A stretch of DNA of 64,000 bases, taken from Alishewanella tabrizica. GTDB lineage: Bacteria > Pseudomonadota > Gammaproteobacteria > Enterobacterales > Alteromonadaceae. Of this stretch, positions 33,958-42,940 are shown piece after piece (the stretch's first letter is position 1; every line of letters starts with the position of its first letter). Both the position numbers and the translations under genes were made by a program. The DNA is taken from assembly GCF_014652375.1 (NCBI RefSeq), contig NZ_BMYR01000002.1, positions 310,001-374,000 on the forward strand, read 5' to 3'. A model generated the notes under the pieces. It ran no database searches. It worked only from the letters and a program-made list of their open reading frames with translations, and was not told the DNA's origin.

Positions 33958-36348
33958 ATGACTCAGCTTAGCCAAACGCTGGCGCTTAATCCTTCGCAGT
34001 TGTGTCCACAACTGGATCCACAATTGATTACAAACGCACTTAAAAAGCAAGAACAGCTGCCTGCTTTTATTGGACAAGATCGGGCGCGTACTGCGCTGGA
34101 GTTTGCGATTGGTATGGATATGCCTGGGTATAATTTGTACGTTATGGGGGAGCCGGCGCTGGGGCGCTTTACCTTAGTGCAAGAAATCCTACAACACGCG
34201 GCGAGCGAAAAAGCGACCCCCGACGAATGGTGTTACTTAAGTAATTTTGATGATGAACGGGTACCTAATACGTTGCGCTTACTCCCTGGTGAAGGCCGGC
34301 AATTGGTAAAAAAATTAGAAGCCTTAATTGATGAATTATTGGATACCTTTCCAGCCGCTTTTGATAACCCAGGCTATCAACGTAAAAAGAAGGCTATTCA
34401 CAGAGCCTTTGATCAGCGATACGAGCAAGCGATTGAGCGCGTTGAGAAAAAAGCACTAGAAAAGCAAGTTGTTTTGTATGAAGAAAATGGCGCAGTCAGT
34501 TTTTCACCGATTATCGATGGCAAACCGTTGGACGATCAGGAATTTTCAAAGCTAACCGAAGAGCAACGGCAATACTTTTACGGCTTAGTGTCGGAGCTTG
34601 AAACCATTCTTAATGAACAATTGTTAGAATTGCCACAATGGAAGCGTGAGTTATCAGAAAGCCTGCGTACCTTACGCAAAGAAACCATTGAGCAAGCCAT
34701 TAAGCCCATGCTAAAGCAATTAGAGCATGATTACAGTGCTGAATTGGGCGTACTTAAATATTTGCGTGATATGCGTTCACATTTGGTCCAGGCCGTACTA
34801 GAGCTGTTACCTGACGAATCAGACGGTGAAAAAAACGAAGAGCCCGTTAGTCGCGAAATCTTTATCGAAGAATTTGTGCCCAATGTGTTAGTACATTACG
34901 AAACGATGTCGGGGGCGCCGATTATTTTTGAAGCAAATCCCAGTTATGGCAATTTATTTGGGCGCGTAGAATACAATTCTGCTGGAGGTTCACTCTTTAC
35001 GAATTATCGGATGATTCGACCTGGTGCGCTGCATAAAGCAAATGGGGGCTATTTAATTTTAGATGCTGATCGTTTGTTGTCGCAACCTGCCGTGTGGGAT
35101 ACGCTTAAACTGGCATTAAAAGCGGGGGAGGTGGCGATTGATACCCTCAGCGAGCATGCCGTAACAAACTCCACCATTATTACCCCGAAAGCCATTCCCC
35201 TGAATGTGAAAGTGGTATTACTGGGATCGCGTGATCTCTATTATCTAGTTCAAGACTTTGATGAAGAGTTTAATGAGTTATTTCGCGTTTTGGCCGATTT
35301 TGAACATTACTTGCCATTTAACAGCCAAACCTTAAGTGACATGACGCTGCAAATTCAGTTGCAAATGCAAGAGATGCATTTTAGCCATTTGACAGAATGC
35401 GGCTTACAGCAACTTTTGCTCTTTAGTTTTCGGCAGGCAGAACATCAGCGCAAGTTGTCGGCTCGGTTTGCCGATGTGTTAGAACTGGTACGTGAAGCCT
35501 GTTATTTTGCGCGGCAAGAACACGCCACTGAGCTCACTGCCGTGCATGTAAAGCAAGCCTTGGCGGGTAAGCAATATCGTACCGGTCGTATAAGTGAAGG
35601 CTTTTTAGAAGATATTCAAGAAGGACAAATTTTAATTGATACCGATGGTTTAGCCATAGGGAAAATTAATGGCCTAACCGTGCTGGAAATTGGCGATACC
35701 GCCTTTGGCACGCCAGCCCGGATCAGCGCTACTGTTTTTGCCGGCGCCAGCGGAGTGGTTGATATTGAACGTGAAGTTGAGCTGGGTAAAGCAATCCATT
35801 CAAAAGGGGTTTTATTACTCACCGGTTATTTAGGCGCTAAGTATGCGCGGCAGTTCCCATTAACACTGAGTGCCAATATTGCGATGGAGCAATCTTATGG
35901 TCATATTGATGGCGACAGTGCGGCCTTAGCCGAAGTGTGCGCCTTGATCTCTGCCATCACTGATTTGCCCATTAAGCAAAATTTAGCGGTGACGGGCTCG
36001 ATCAATCAACATGGTCAAGTGCAAGCCATTGGCGGTGTGAATGAAAAGATTGAAGGCTTTTTTAGACTTTGTCACTCACGTGGTTTAACGGGGGAGCAAG
36101 GCGTCGTTATTCCAGCAAGTAATCACATTAATTTGGTGCTACAAGATGATGTTGTTGCTGCAGTAGCCGCCGGGCAATTTCATATTTACACCGTACGCAA
36201 CGTTGATGAAGCCCTTGAACTATTAATGGGGCAGGTGGCCGGTGAGCGCAATGCCCGTGGTCAGTATCCGAAAAAATCCATTAACGGTAAAGCCCTTGCA
36301 CGTTTAGCTGAAATTGCTGAGCTGGTAAATGGCGGCTCGGAAGCGTAA
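33958..36348 (+). CDS. Lon-family ATP-dependent protease-like protein (S16 domain)
   Basis: This 796-residue cytoplasmic protein is of the Lon-related type found in many gammaproteobacteria, longer than E. coli YcbZ (586). The N-terminal half has an AAA-like region, but the Walker A position reads GEPALGRFT instead of GxxGxGKT. A coiled-coil insertion lies at about 130-280. The AAA core continues with ANGGYLILDADRLL (Walker B-like). The C-terminal Lon protease domain has the catalytic dyad Ser654 (DGDSAALAE) and Lys697 (GGVNEKIEGF), 43 residues apart as in E. coli Lon. So proteolysis is likely intact while ATP use is uncertain. A terminator follows at 36375-36415. Confidence 0.9.
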   Translation: MTQLSQTLALNPSQLCPQLDPQLITNALKKQEQLPAFIGQDRARTALEFAIGMDMPGYNLYVMGEPALGRFTLVQEILQHAASEKATPDEWCYLSNFDDERVPNTLRLLPGEGRQLVKKLEALIDELLDTFPAAFDNPGYQRKKKAIHRAFDQRYEQAIERVEKKALEKQVVLYEENGAVSFSPIIDGKPLDDQEFSKLTEEQRQYFYGLVSELETILNEQLLELPQWKRELSESLRTLRKETIEQAIKPMLKQLEHDYSAELGVLKYLRDMRSHLVQAVLELLPDESDGEKNEEPVSREIFIEEFVPNVLVHYETMSGAPIIFEANPSYGNLFGRVEYNSAGGSLFTNYRMIRPGALHKANGGYLILDADRLLSQPAVWDTLKLALKAGEVAIDTLSEHAVTNSTIITPKAIPLNVKVVLLGSRDLYYLVQDFDEEFNELFRVLADFEHYLPFNSQTLSDMTLQIQLQMQEMHFSHLTECGLQQLLLFSFRQAEHQRKLSARFADVLELVREACYFARQEHATELTAVHVKQALAGKQYRTGRISEGFLEDIQEGQILIDTDGLAIGKINGLTVLEIGDTAFGTPARISATVFAGASGVVDIEREVELGKAIHSKGVLLLTGYLGAKYARQFPLTLSANIAMEQSYGHIDGDSAALAEVCALISAITDLPIKQNLAVTGSINQHGQVQAIGGVNEKIEGFFRLCHSRGLTGEQGVVIPASNHINLVLQDDVVAAVAAGQFHIYTVRNVDEALELLMGQVAGERNARGQYPKKSINGKALARLAEIAELVNGGSEA

Positions 36349-36374
36349 CGAGTCAGTTATATCACGTGGCGAGA

Positions 36375-36415
36375 GACGTCCTTTCAATAGCGCATAGATT
36401 GAAGGACGTCGTTTT
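36375..36415 (+). terminator. Intrinsic terminator after the Lon-family gene
   Basis: GACGTCC (36375-36381) TTTCAA and TTGAAGGACGTC (36399-36410) form a 12-bp stem with one bulged T, followed by GTTTT. The T run overlaps the stop codon of the convergent lnt gene, so the hairpin probably serves both sides. Confidence 0.78.
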
Positions 36416-37997
36416 AAGAACGAACGCGACGCCATCCGGCGACAACCAGAATTAGGCCAGCGATACTAAAGATGGGAATATTGCCCCATCGACTGTAAAG
36501 CGTTGTCCCGGTGGTCAGCGGGATCTCATCACTTACAATAGCCTCTGTAAACTGCGGTGCACGTTGTCGAATTTTACCATCGGCGGCAATGGTGGCGGTA
36601 ATACCGTTGTTTGTAGCGCGGATCACGGGTTTGCCAAATTCCAAAGCGCGCATTTGGGCAATTTGCAAGTGCTGATGTGGGCCGATGCTGTCACCAAACC
36701 ACGCATCATTACTGACGGTGAGCAAGAGTTGTGTCTCTGCCGTCATATTGGCGCGAATTTGTGCTGGAAACGCAATTTCAAAACAAATGGCCGGCAGTAA
36801 ATGATAACCATTGGCCAGCATATTGGGTTGGATGTAGCTGCCGCGACTAAAAGAGCTCATCGGCAAATCAAAAATAGGTGCTAAGCGCCGCAACAGACTT
36901 TCAAACGGCACAAATTCGCCTATCGGCAATAAATGATGTTTACTAAAACGGTTACTATGGCCGTAAACATAGTGGCCGCTGTTATCCTCGGCGTGCTGCT
37001 TCCCTACTACCACCAAATTATTCCATGCTTCACCGGTTTGCTGACGATAATCAATGATCCCGGTGATCACCGCGGTATCGCTGTATAATGCGGATTTATC
37101 TAAATTCTCTAAAAAGTCTTGTGCCAAGGGTTCCAATCGCGGAACGGCTGCTTCTGGCCAAATAACAATTTGATGACTGCTAAGATGGGGGCGTGTTAGA
37201 TCTAAATATTTCAGCATGGTGGGCCATTCTTGTTCAGGCGCCCAGCGTAGATCTTGTTTTATATTCCCTTGTACCAGTAATACGGGGACGTTTTGCTCGG
37301 TATAGTGCCATCCTTTTAGCCCTGCTAACCCTGGACTGATGCCCAGTAAGCTAAGTGCAAAGCCAGTAAATATAAGGTGCGGTTCACGACCAGTGCGTAA
37401 CACCAATATGCTACTCAAGGCTGCGGCGGCGAATACCATTAATAGGCTGATGCCGATTTCACCAATCAAGGGCGCCCAATGGCGCAGGGGCGAATCGACT
37501 TGGCTGTAACCCAACGATAACCAAGGGAAGCCTGTTAACATAACGCTACGCAGCCATTCGATTAACACCCAACTGGCCGCAAAAATGAGCGGAAAGGGTA
37601 ACGCAGTACGCAGTTTTTGACTAAGGTAGCCCGCAAGCGCTGGAAACAACGCTAAATAGGCCACGAGTAAAGCCATCAACGCTATGCTGCCAATCAGGGG
37701 TAAGCCGCCAAATTGATCAATACTAACATGGACCCAACTGATGCCAACACCAAACCAACCGAGGCCATATCCAAAGCCAAGCCAAGCGGCCTGCTTCGCA
37801 CTGGTGCTTTGCTGCAGATAAACACAGAGCAGCAACAGGCTAACGAACGGTATCCACCACAGAGTATAGGGCGCAAACGCTAAGGTGTTACTGGCCCCCG
37901 CAAGGGCCAATAAACCGACTTTACCAATGATGCGCCATCCTGGGCGACGATCCGCTGCGGATGAATGAGAAGGGCGTGCCTCTGGTGTATTGAACAA
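36414..37997 (-). CDS. lnt: Apolipoprotein N-acyltransferase
   Basis: Lnt adds the third acyl chain to the N-terminal Cys of lipoproteins in the inner membrane, which allows Lol export. The protein has 527 residues (E. coli 512). About six to seven N-terminal membrane helices precede a periplasmic nitrilase-like domain. Catalytic residues are visible: Glu in WPEAAVPRLE, Lys in the region before HHLLPIGEFVPFE, and Cys in PAICFEIAFP. A last membrane helix (IPIFSIAGLILVVAG) closes the protein. It is 11 nt from corC, the conserved corC-lnt pair. The window encodes several lipoproteins (NlpI, RlpA, LptE) that would be its clients. Confidence 0.96.
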   Translation of the reverse strand: MFNTPEARPSHSSAADRRPGWRIIGKVGLLALAGASNTLAFAPYTLWWIPFVSLLLLCVYLQQSTSAKQAAWLGFGYGLGWFGVGISWVHVSIDQFGGLPLIGSIALMALLVAYLALFPALAGYLSQKLRTALPFPLIFAASWVLIEWLRSVMLTGFPWLSLGYSQVDSPLRHWAPLIGEIGISLLMVFAAAALSSILVLRTGREPHLIFTGFALSLLGISPGLAGLKGWHYTEQNVPVLLVQGNIKQDLRWAPEQEWPTMLKYLDLTRPHLSSHQIVIWPEAAVPRLEPLAQDFLENLDKSALYSDTAVITGIIDYRQQTGEAWNNLVVVGKQHAEDNSGHYVYGHSNRFSKHHLLPIGEFVPFESLLRRLAPIFDLPMSSFSRGSYIQPNMLANGYHLLPAICFEIAFPAQIRANMTAETQLLLTVSNDAWFGDSIGPHQHLQIAQMRALEFGKPVIRATNNGITATIAADGKIRQRAPQFTEAIVSDEIPLTTGTTLYSRWGNIPIFSIAGLILVVAGWRRVRS

Positions 37998-38008
37998 GCG
38001 CAGTATGA

Positions 38009-38878
38009 TTAGCTTCCTTCTGATTCCGTTTCTCGCGCCCGAATCACCTGCAACTGCATTAAGCGTCGACTATTGGCTTTGCTAACTTTAAAGGTTAAAT
38101 CGCCTAGGGTAATACTTTCACCGCGCGCGGGCATATGGCCAAAAGCGTGTAGCACAATACCGCCGATAGTATCGGCATCTTCCTCGTCAAAGGCGGTACC
38201 AAAAGTTTCGTTAAATTCATCTAAGGGGGTTAAGGCGCTGACTTGAAACACTCGCGAAGCCATTTTTTTGATATCGTGCTCTTCTGCCTGATCATGCTCA
38301 TCTTCAATTTCACCCACTATCTGTTCTAAGATATCTTCGATAGTGACTAAACCTGAAACGCCACCGTACTCGTCCACAACAATCGCCATATGATAGCGTT
38401 TTTGTCTAAACTCACGTAACAAGGCATCGACCCGCTTACTTTCTGGGATAATCACAGCTGGGCGAATTAAATCGCGCCATTGCCAGTCGGCATTATTCGG
38501 ATCTAAAGCGTATTGCAGGATATCTTTAACGATTAAAATCCCTTCAATATGATCTTTGTCTTCATTAATAACGGGATAGCGGCTGTGGTTATTTTCAAGC
38601 AGGATAGGTAAAACCTCGGACAAAGGCTGTTCGATATCAATCGTCGCCATTTGCGAGCGTGGCACCATAATATCGCGTGCGCGTACTTTGGACACATCCA
38701 AAACGCCTTGCAACATATCTTTGGTGTCGGAATCAATCAGTTGCCGCACAGCAGCTTCACTGATGATATCTTCTAAATCTGAAAGATCTTGAGGTTCTGC
38801 ATTGAAAATACTGGCAATACGTTCTAACCAGCTGCGCCCCGCAGAACCGCGACTAGAGTGTGGGTTGTCTTCACTCAT
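38009..38878 (-). CDS. corC: CBS-domain protein CorC/YbeX
   Basis: CorC/YbeX is a cytoplasmic CBS-pair protein implicated in Mg/Co efflux and, more recently, in ribosome homeostasis with YbeY. The protein has 289 residues. A tandem CBS pair (about 65-195) contains VRARDIMVPRSQMATIDI and SRYPVINEDKDHIEGILIVKD, then HMAIVVDEYGGVSGLVTIED. The C-terminal CorC_HlyC domain (about 205-285) includes ADTIGGIVLHAFGHMPARGE. It begins 33 nt after ybeY and is followed by lnt, the usual operon order. Confidence 0.96.
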   Translation of the reverse strand: MSEDNPHSSRGSAGRSWLERIASIFNAEPQDLSDLEDIISEAAVRQLIDSDTKDMLQGVLDVSKVRARDIMVPRSQMATIDIEQPLSEVLPILLENNHSRYPVINEDKDHIEGILIVKDILQYALDPNNADWQWRDLIRPAVIIPESKRVDALLREFRQKRYHMAIVVDEYGGVSGLVTIEDILEQIVGEIEDEHDQAEEHDIKKMASRVFQVSALTPLDEFNETFGTAFDEEDADTIGGIVLHAFGHMPARGESITLGDLTFKVSKANSRRLMQLQVIRARETESEGS

Positions 38879-38911
38879 GAGTGAACTTTAGCTCCATAAA
38901 AAAAAAGAAAT

Positions 38912-39385
38912 CTATTCATCATCCAATAAATAGGGATTATTGACACCAAGTTGCTGCAAAATTTGGATCTCTTCAACTTCCATCTCTGCTGCATCGTCGT
39001 CATTTATATGGTCAAATCCCAATAAATGCAAGCACCCATGTATGACCATGTGCGCCCAGTGTGCTGCGGGTACCTTACCTTGTTCGGCGGCTTCACTTGC
39101 CACCACCTGTGCACAGATCACTAGATCACCAAGTAAAGGTAATTCAATACCCGGTGGACACTGGAATGGGAAGCTCAGCACATTGGTTGGCTTGTCCTTA
39201 GCACGGTATTGATAATTAAGCTGTTGGCTCTCGGCCTCATCAACAATGCGAATAGTAACTTCCGCCTCTTGTTGAAATGGCAGTACGGCGGCTTCAAGCC
39301 AGTGTTGGAACTGCGATGCAGTGGGCAAATCGGTTGCTTGGCTGGCAATTTGCAAATCTAGGATAATGCTCATTTTCGGCGCCAC
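38912..39385 (-). CDS. ybeY: Endoribonuclease YbeY, rRNA maturation
   Basis: YbeY is a zinc-dependent single-strand RNase involved in 16S rRNA 3' end maturation and ribosome quality control. The protein has 157 residues (E. coli 155). The metal site is the three-His motif in [20 protein letters not shown], and [12 protein letters not shown] is the other conserved stretch. Its start lies 16 bp inside the end of phoH/ybeZ, giving translational coupling of these two functionally linked genes. Confidence 0.97.
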   Translation of the reverse strand: MAPKMSIILDLQIASQATDLPTASQFQHWLEAAVLPFQQEAEVTIRIVDEAESQQLNYQYRAKDKPTNVLSFPFQCPPGIELPLLGDLVICAQVVASEAAEQGKVPAAHWAHMVIHGCLHLLGFDHINDDDAAEMEVEEIQILQQLGVNNPYLLDDE

Positions 39386-40443
39386 TCACGCGGATCAGCT
39401 TCTGTTTTTGGATTCGCGGCTTCAAACGCTTCATAGGCCATGACAATCCGCTGCACGATAGGGTGGCGTACAACATCTTTGGCATTAAAAAAGTTAAAAC
39501 TGATTTCGGGCACGTTTGATAGCACCTCAATAGCATGTTTTAAACCAGAATATTGCCCACGCGGTAAATCAATTTGCGTAACGTCACCGGTAATCACGGC
39601 TTTGGCACTAAAGCCAATGCGGGTTAAAAACATCTTCATTTGTTCGGTGGTGGTATTTTGACTTTCGTCCAAAATAATAAAGGCGTCGTTCAGGGTGCGA
39701 CCACGCATATAAGCCAGTGGCGCAATTTCAATAATGCCGCGCTCTAAGTATTTTTCGACTTTTTCAAAGCCAAGCATTTCAAATAAGGCATCGTATAAAG
39801 GCCGCAGATAAGGATCTACTTTTTGCGCTAAGTCACCAGGTAAAAAACCAAGTTTTTCACCGGCTTCAACCGCTGGGCGGGTAAGCACGATACGTTTAAC
39901 TTGACCGCTTTCTAGGGCATCTACCGCGCAGGCGACGGCAAGATAGGTTTTACCCGTACCTGCAGGACCAATTCCAAAGCTCACATCATGGTTTAACACA
40001 TTAGAAACATAAACCGCTTGATTAGGATTACGGGGTTTAATCAAGCCTTTTTTCGTTTTTAAACTGAATTCTTTGACGCTGCCCGGTTCTGCCTGATACT
40101 GAATATCAAAGTGTTCGCTGATCAATAAATGAACCTGTTCTGGAGAGATGACTGTAGGCGGATGCTGCGTATTGTCGGTGTGTTGATAAAGCTCACGGAT
40201 TATAAGCTCTGCGGCCATGACATTAGGCTCAGGGCCTTCAATTTTAAACAGCGTATCGCGATGACTAATGTCAACTAATAAACGCCGTTCGATATGCTTT
40301 AGGTTGTCGTCATAAGGACCACATAACAGCGTTAAACGCCGATTGTCAGCTGGGGTTAACTGCAACGCTAGGCTGTGGCTTAGGGGCTTGTTTTGGTTAT
40401 CGCTGTTCAATACGTCTCTCTCTGTTGCATCCCATAGCGACAC
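39370..40443 (-). CDS. ybeZ: PhoH-family ATPase YbeZ
   Basis: YbeZ is a cytoplasmic PhoH-like P-loop ATPase, thought to act with YbeY in RNA metabolism. The protein has 357 residues. Walker A is [13 protein letters not shown] and Walker B is [11 protein letters not shown]; the conserved [18 protein letters not shown] segment and [12 protein letters not shown] sensor motif are present. The KH-like N-terminus ([20 protein letters not shown]) is also typical. It lies 29 nt after miaB and overlaps ybeY, reproducing the miaB-ybeZ-ybeY-corC-lnt operon. Confidence 0.96.
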   Translation of the reverse strand: MSLWDATERDVLNSDNQNKPLSHSLALQLTPADNRRLTLLCGPYDDNLKHIERRLLVDISHRDTLFKIEGPEPNVMAAELIIRELYQHTDNTQHPPTVISPEQVHLLISEHFDIQYQAEPGSVKEFSLKTKKGLIKPRNPNQAVYVSNVLNHDVSFGIGPAGTGKTYLAVACAVDALESGQVKRIVLTRPAVEAGEKLGFLPGDLAQKVDPYLRPLYDALFEMLGFEKVEKYLERGIIEIAPLAYMRGRTLNDAFIILDESQNTTTEQMKMFLTRIGFSAKAVITGDVTQIDLPRGQYSGLKHAIEVLSNVPEISFNFFNAKDVVRHPIVQRIVMAYEAFEAANPKTEADPREWRRK

Positions 40444-40472
40444 TTGCCGCTATGGGTATACTTCAATAAAAG

Positions 40473-41897
40473 TTAGGGTACAAACGTGGTAACACCCAAC
40501 TCATTCGCTTTTGCTTGTCTGGCCAAAATTTGTTGGGGTGCGGTATCGCGACGCAAGCCCATTTCAGCTTCCGTACGGATCAAATCGCCTCGTAAAGAAT
40601 TACTGAACACATCCGTAATTTTTACATCAACAAATTGGCCAATCATCTCGGGTGAACCTTCAAAGTTTACGACTCTATTATTTTCGGTACGGCCAGTCAG
40701 TTCCATAATATTTTTCTTGGAAGGACCTTCTACCAAAATACGTTGTTCTGTCCCCAGCATACCACGCGCAATTTTCAATGCCTGCTGATTAATACGATCT
40801 TGCAAGATATATAGACGTTGTTTTTTAGCGTCTTCAGTTACATCATCGGGTAAATCCGCTGCCGGCGTGCCAGGACGCGCGCTATAAATAAAACTAAAGC
40901 TCATATCAAAGCCAATGGCTTGAATCAAATCCATCGTCGCTTGGAAATCTTCATCTGTTTCGCCAGGGAAGCCGATAATAAAATCAGAGGACATAGCTAA
41001 ATTAGGACGCACTTTCTTTAGCTTACGAATTTGTGCTTTATATTCTAGTGCAGTATGACCGCGTTTCATTAAGTTTAAGATCCGATCCGAACCCGATTGC
41101 ACCGGTAAGTGCAAATGATCAACCAGTTCAGGAATATCGCGATATACCTCTATGATGTCGTCGGTGAACTCTACCGGATGAGACGTGGTATAGCGAATAC
41201 GATCAATACCGTCGATAGTGGCCACTAAGCGTAATAATTCAGAGAAATGACAAATGCTGCCATCATGCGCGGCGCCGCGATAAGCGTTAACATTTTGCCC
41301 AAGCAAATTGACTTCACGCACGCCTTGTTGTGCTAGCTGTGCTATCTCAAATAACACATCATCAAGCGGTCGGCTGACTTCTTCGCCACGCGTATAGGGT
41401 ACGACACAGAAGGTACAGTATTTTGAGCAGCCTTCCATAATAGAGACAAAGGCTGTCGGGCCGTCGGCTTTGGGTTCAGGCAGACGATCAAACTTTTCAA
41501 TCTCAGGGAAAGACACATCCACTACCGGTGAATGACTACCGCGCACGGCATTAATCATCTCGGGTAAGCGGTGTAGGGTTTGTGGTCCAAACACGATATC
41601 GACGAAAGGTGCGCGCTCACGAATAGCTTTACCTTCTTGTGAAGCCACACAGCCGCCAACACCAATAATTAAGTCAGGATTTTTCTCTTTTAGTGGACGC
41701 CAGCGACCTAACTGATGAAACACCTTCTCTTGGGCTTTTTCCCGGATTGAGCAGGTGTTTAACAAGATCACATCCGCGTCTTCGGCTTCTTCGGTTAACG
41801 TATAGCCATGCGTTGCATCCAATAGGTCAGCCATTTTTGACGAATCGTATTCGTTCATCTGGCAGCCCCAGGTTTTTATATGCAGCTTTTTGCCCAT
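40473..41897 (-). CDS. miaB: tRNA-2-methylthio-N6-dimethylallyladenosine synthase MiaB
   Basis: MiaB is a radical SAM methylthiotransferase that adds the methylthio group to i6A37 in tRNAs reading UNN codons. The protein has 474 residues, as in E. coli. The N-terminal UPF0004 domain has three Cys ligands of the sacrificial cluster ([36 protein letters not shown]). The radical SAM motif is CSKYCTFC, followed by [11 protein letters not shown]-terminal TRAM domain (about 375-445) binds tRNA. It is the first gene of the minus-strand block running to lnt. Confidence 0.98.
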   Translation of the reverse strand: MGKKLHIKTWGCQMNEYDSSKMADLLDATHGYTLTEEAEDADVILLNTCSIREKAQEKVFHQLGRWRPLKEKNPDLIIGVGGCVASQEGKAIRERAPFVDIVFGPQTLHRLPEMINAVRGSHSPVVDVSFPEIEKFDRLPEPKADGPTAFVSIMEGCSKYCTFCVVPYTRGEEVSRPLDDVLFEIAQLAQQGVREVNLLGQNVNAYRGAAHDGSICHFSELLRLVATIDGIDRIRYTTSHPVEFTDDIIEVYRDIPELVDHLHLPVQSGSDRILNLMKRGHTALEYKAQIRKLKKVRPNLAMSSDFIIGFPGETDEDFQATMDLIQAIGFDMSFSFIYSARPGTPAADLPDDVTEDAKKQRLYILQDRINQQALKIARGMLGTEQRILVEGPSKKNIMELTGRTENNRVVNFEGSPEMIGQFVDVKITDVFSNSLRGDLIRTEAEMGLRRDTAPQQILARQAKANELGVTTFVP

Positions 41898-41995
41898 TGT
41901 CAGTGGTTACCTGTGTTGTCGCGTCTAAAAAAGGGAGCGTATTTTAGCCTGTAAGTGGCCGCAGTACCAGAGAGCAGCGGAAAAGTCTTTGCCAA

Positions 41996-42844
41996 TTACA
42001 GCAGACGCTGGCGTGTTGTTACATAACCCGCGTAAAAAATGACAACGACTCCTGCTATCCAGCTCATAGTAACGGGTTCTTGCCAGAATAAATAGCCAAA
42101 GGCACCCGCAAAAATAACACTGCTATAAGTCCACATTCCAATATCACTGGCCGGGGCAATGGCATAGGCACGCGTCATTGCAAGCTGCCCGATGGCGGCT
42201 AAAATACCCATGCCAAAAAAAGCCAGCCATACCGCCCCATTTAAGGGCTGCCAGTAAAAAGGAACTGGAATAGCCGATAAGATAGCCGTGAGCAGTGAGA
42301 AGTAAAAAACAATGCGGACAGCGGGTTCAGTATCAGACATATAGCGAATAGTGGTTTTGGTGACCGCCACCAAAACGGCAGAAAATAGGGCAACAACCAA
42401 TACCGCATTGAGGGTTGCATCAGGTGTGGGTAGTGCCAATACCACGCCGACAAAGCCTAATAGTATGCCAAATAGGGTTAAACGTGACGGCCGTTCTTTT
42501 AGCCAGAAACGCGCAATAATAGGCACCACAAAGGGCGATAGCAGCAATACCAACATGCCTTGGGCAAGGGGTAAGCGTGCTAACACGTAGAAGAAACAAT
42601 ACATAGAAATAATACCGGTTAAAGCCCGGCTAAGGTGTAAGTACCAACGCTGTGTTTTTAATAACTTAAAGCCATGTTGGTATAAAAACGGCAACATCAG
42701 TAGTAATGCAAAAAAGTTACGAAAAAAGACCACCTGCACTTCACTGGCCGTTTCGCTGGTAAACTTTACAATTGCGCCAATACCCGCAAAGCAGGCTTCG
42801 GCGAGTAACAGAAGTAGGGCACCTTTAAGCAGGTGAGGAGCCAT
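41996..42844 (-). CDS. DMT-superfamily transporter (two EamA domains)
   Basis: This is an inner-membrane permease of 282 residues with about ten helices in two EamA repeats (about 8-135 and 145-278), the architecture of RhaT/RarD-like drug and metabolite exporters. Typical features are the GIGAIVKFTSE start, RALTGIISMYCFFYVLARLP with LAQGMLVLLLSPFVVPI after it, and QLAMTRAYAIAPASDIGMWTY in the second repeat. The substrate cannot be predicted. It has no operon partner: 98 nt separate it from miaB and 96 nt from the large sensor gene. Confidence 0.9.
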   Translation of the reverse strand: MAPHLLKGALLLLLAEACFAGIGAIVKFTSETASEVQVVFFRNFFALLLMLPFLYQHGFKLLKTQRWYLHLSRALTGIISMYCFFYVLARLPLAQGMLVLLLSPFVVPIIARFWLKERPSRLTLFGILLGFVGVVLALPTPDATLNAVLVVALFSAVLVAVTKTTIRYMSDTEPAVRIVFYFSLLTAILSAIPVPFYWQPLNGAVWLAFFGMGILAAIGQLAMTRAYAIAPASDIGMWTYSSVIFAGAFGYLFWQEPVTMSWIAGVVVIFYAGYVTTRQRLL

Positions 42845-42940
42845 AACAATTATTCCAAATACAACAATGCTGATGCGCGTAATCGAGCGCGCGCAATTAT
42901 GCCTGTTCTCTGTGAAGAAAGCGCGGTTGTTGTTACGTCG

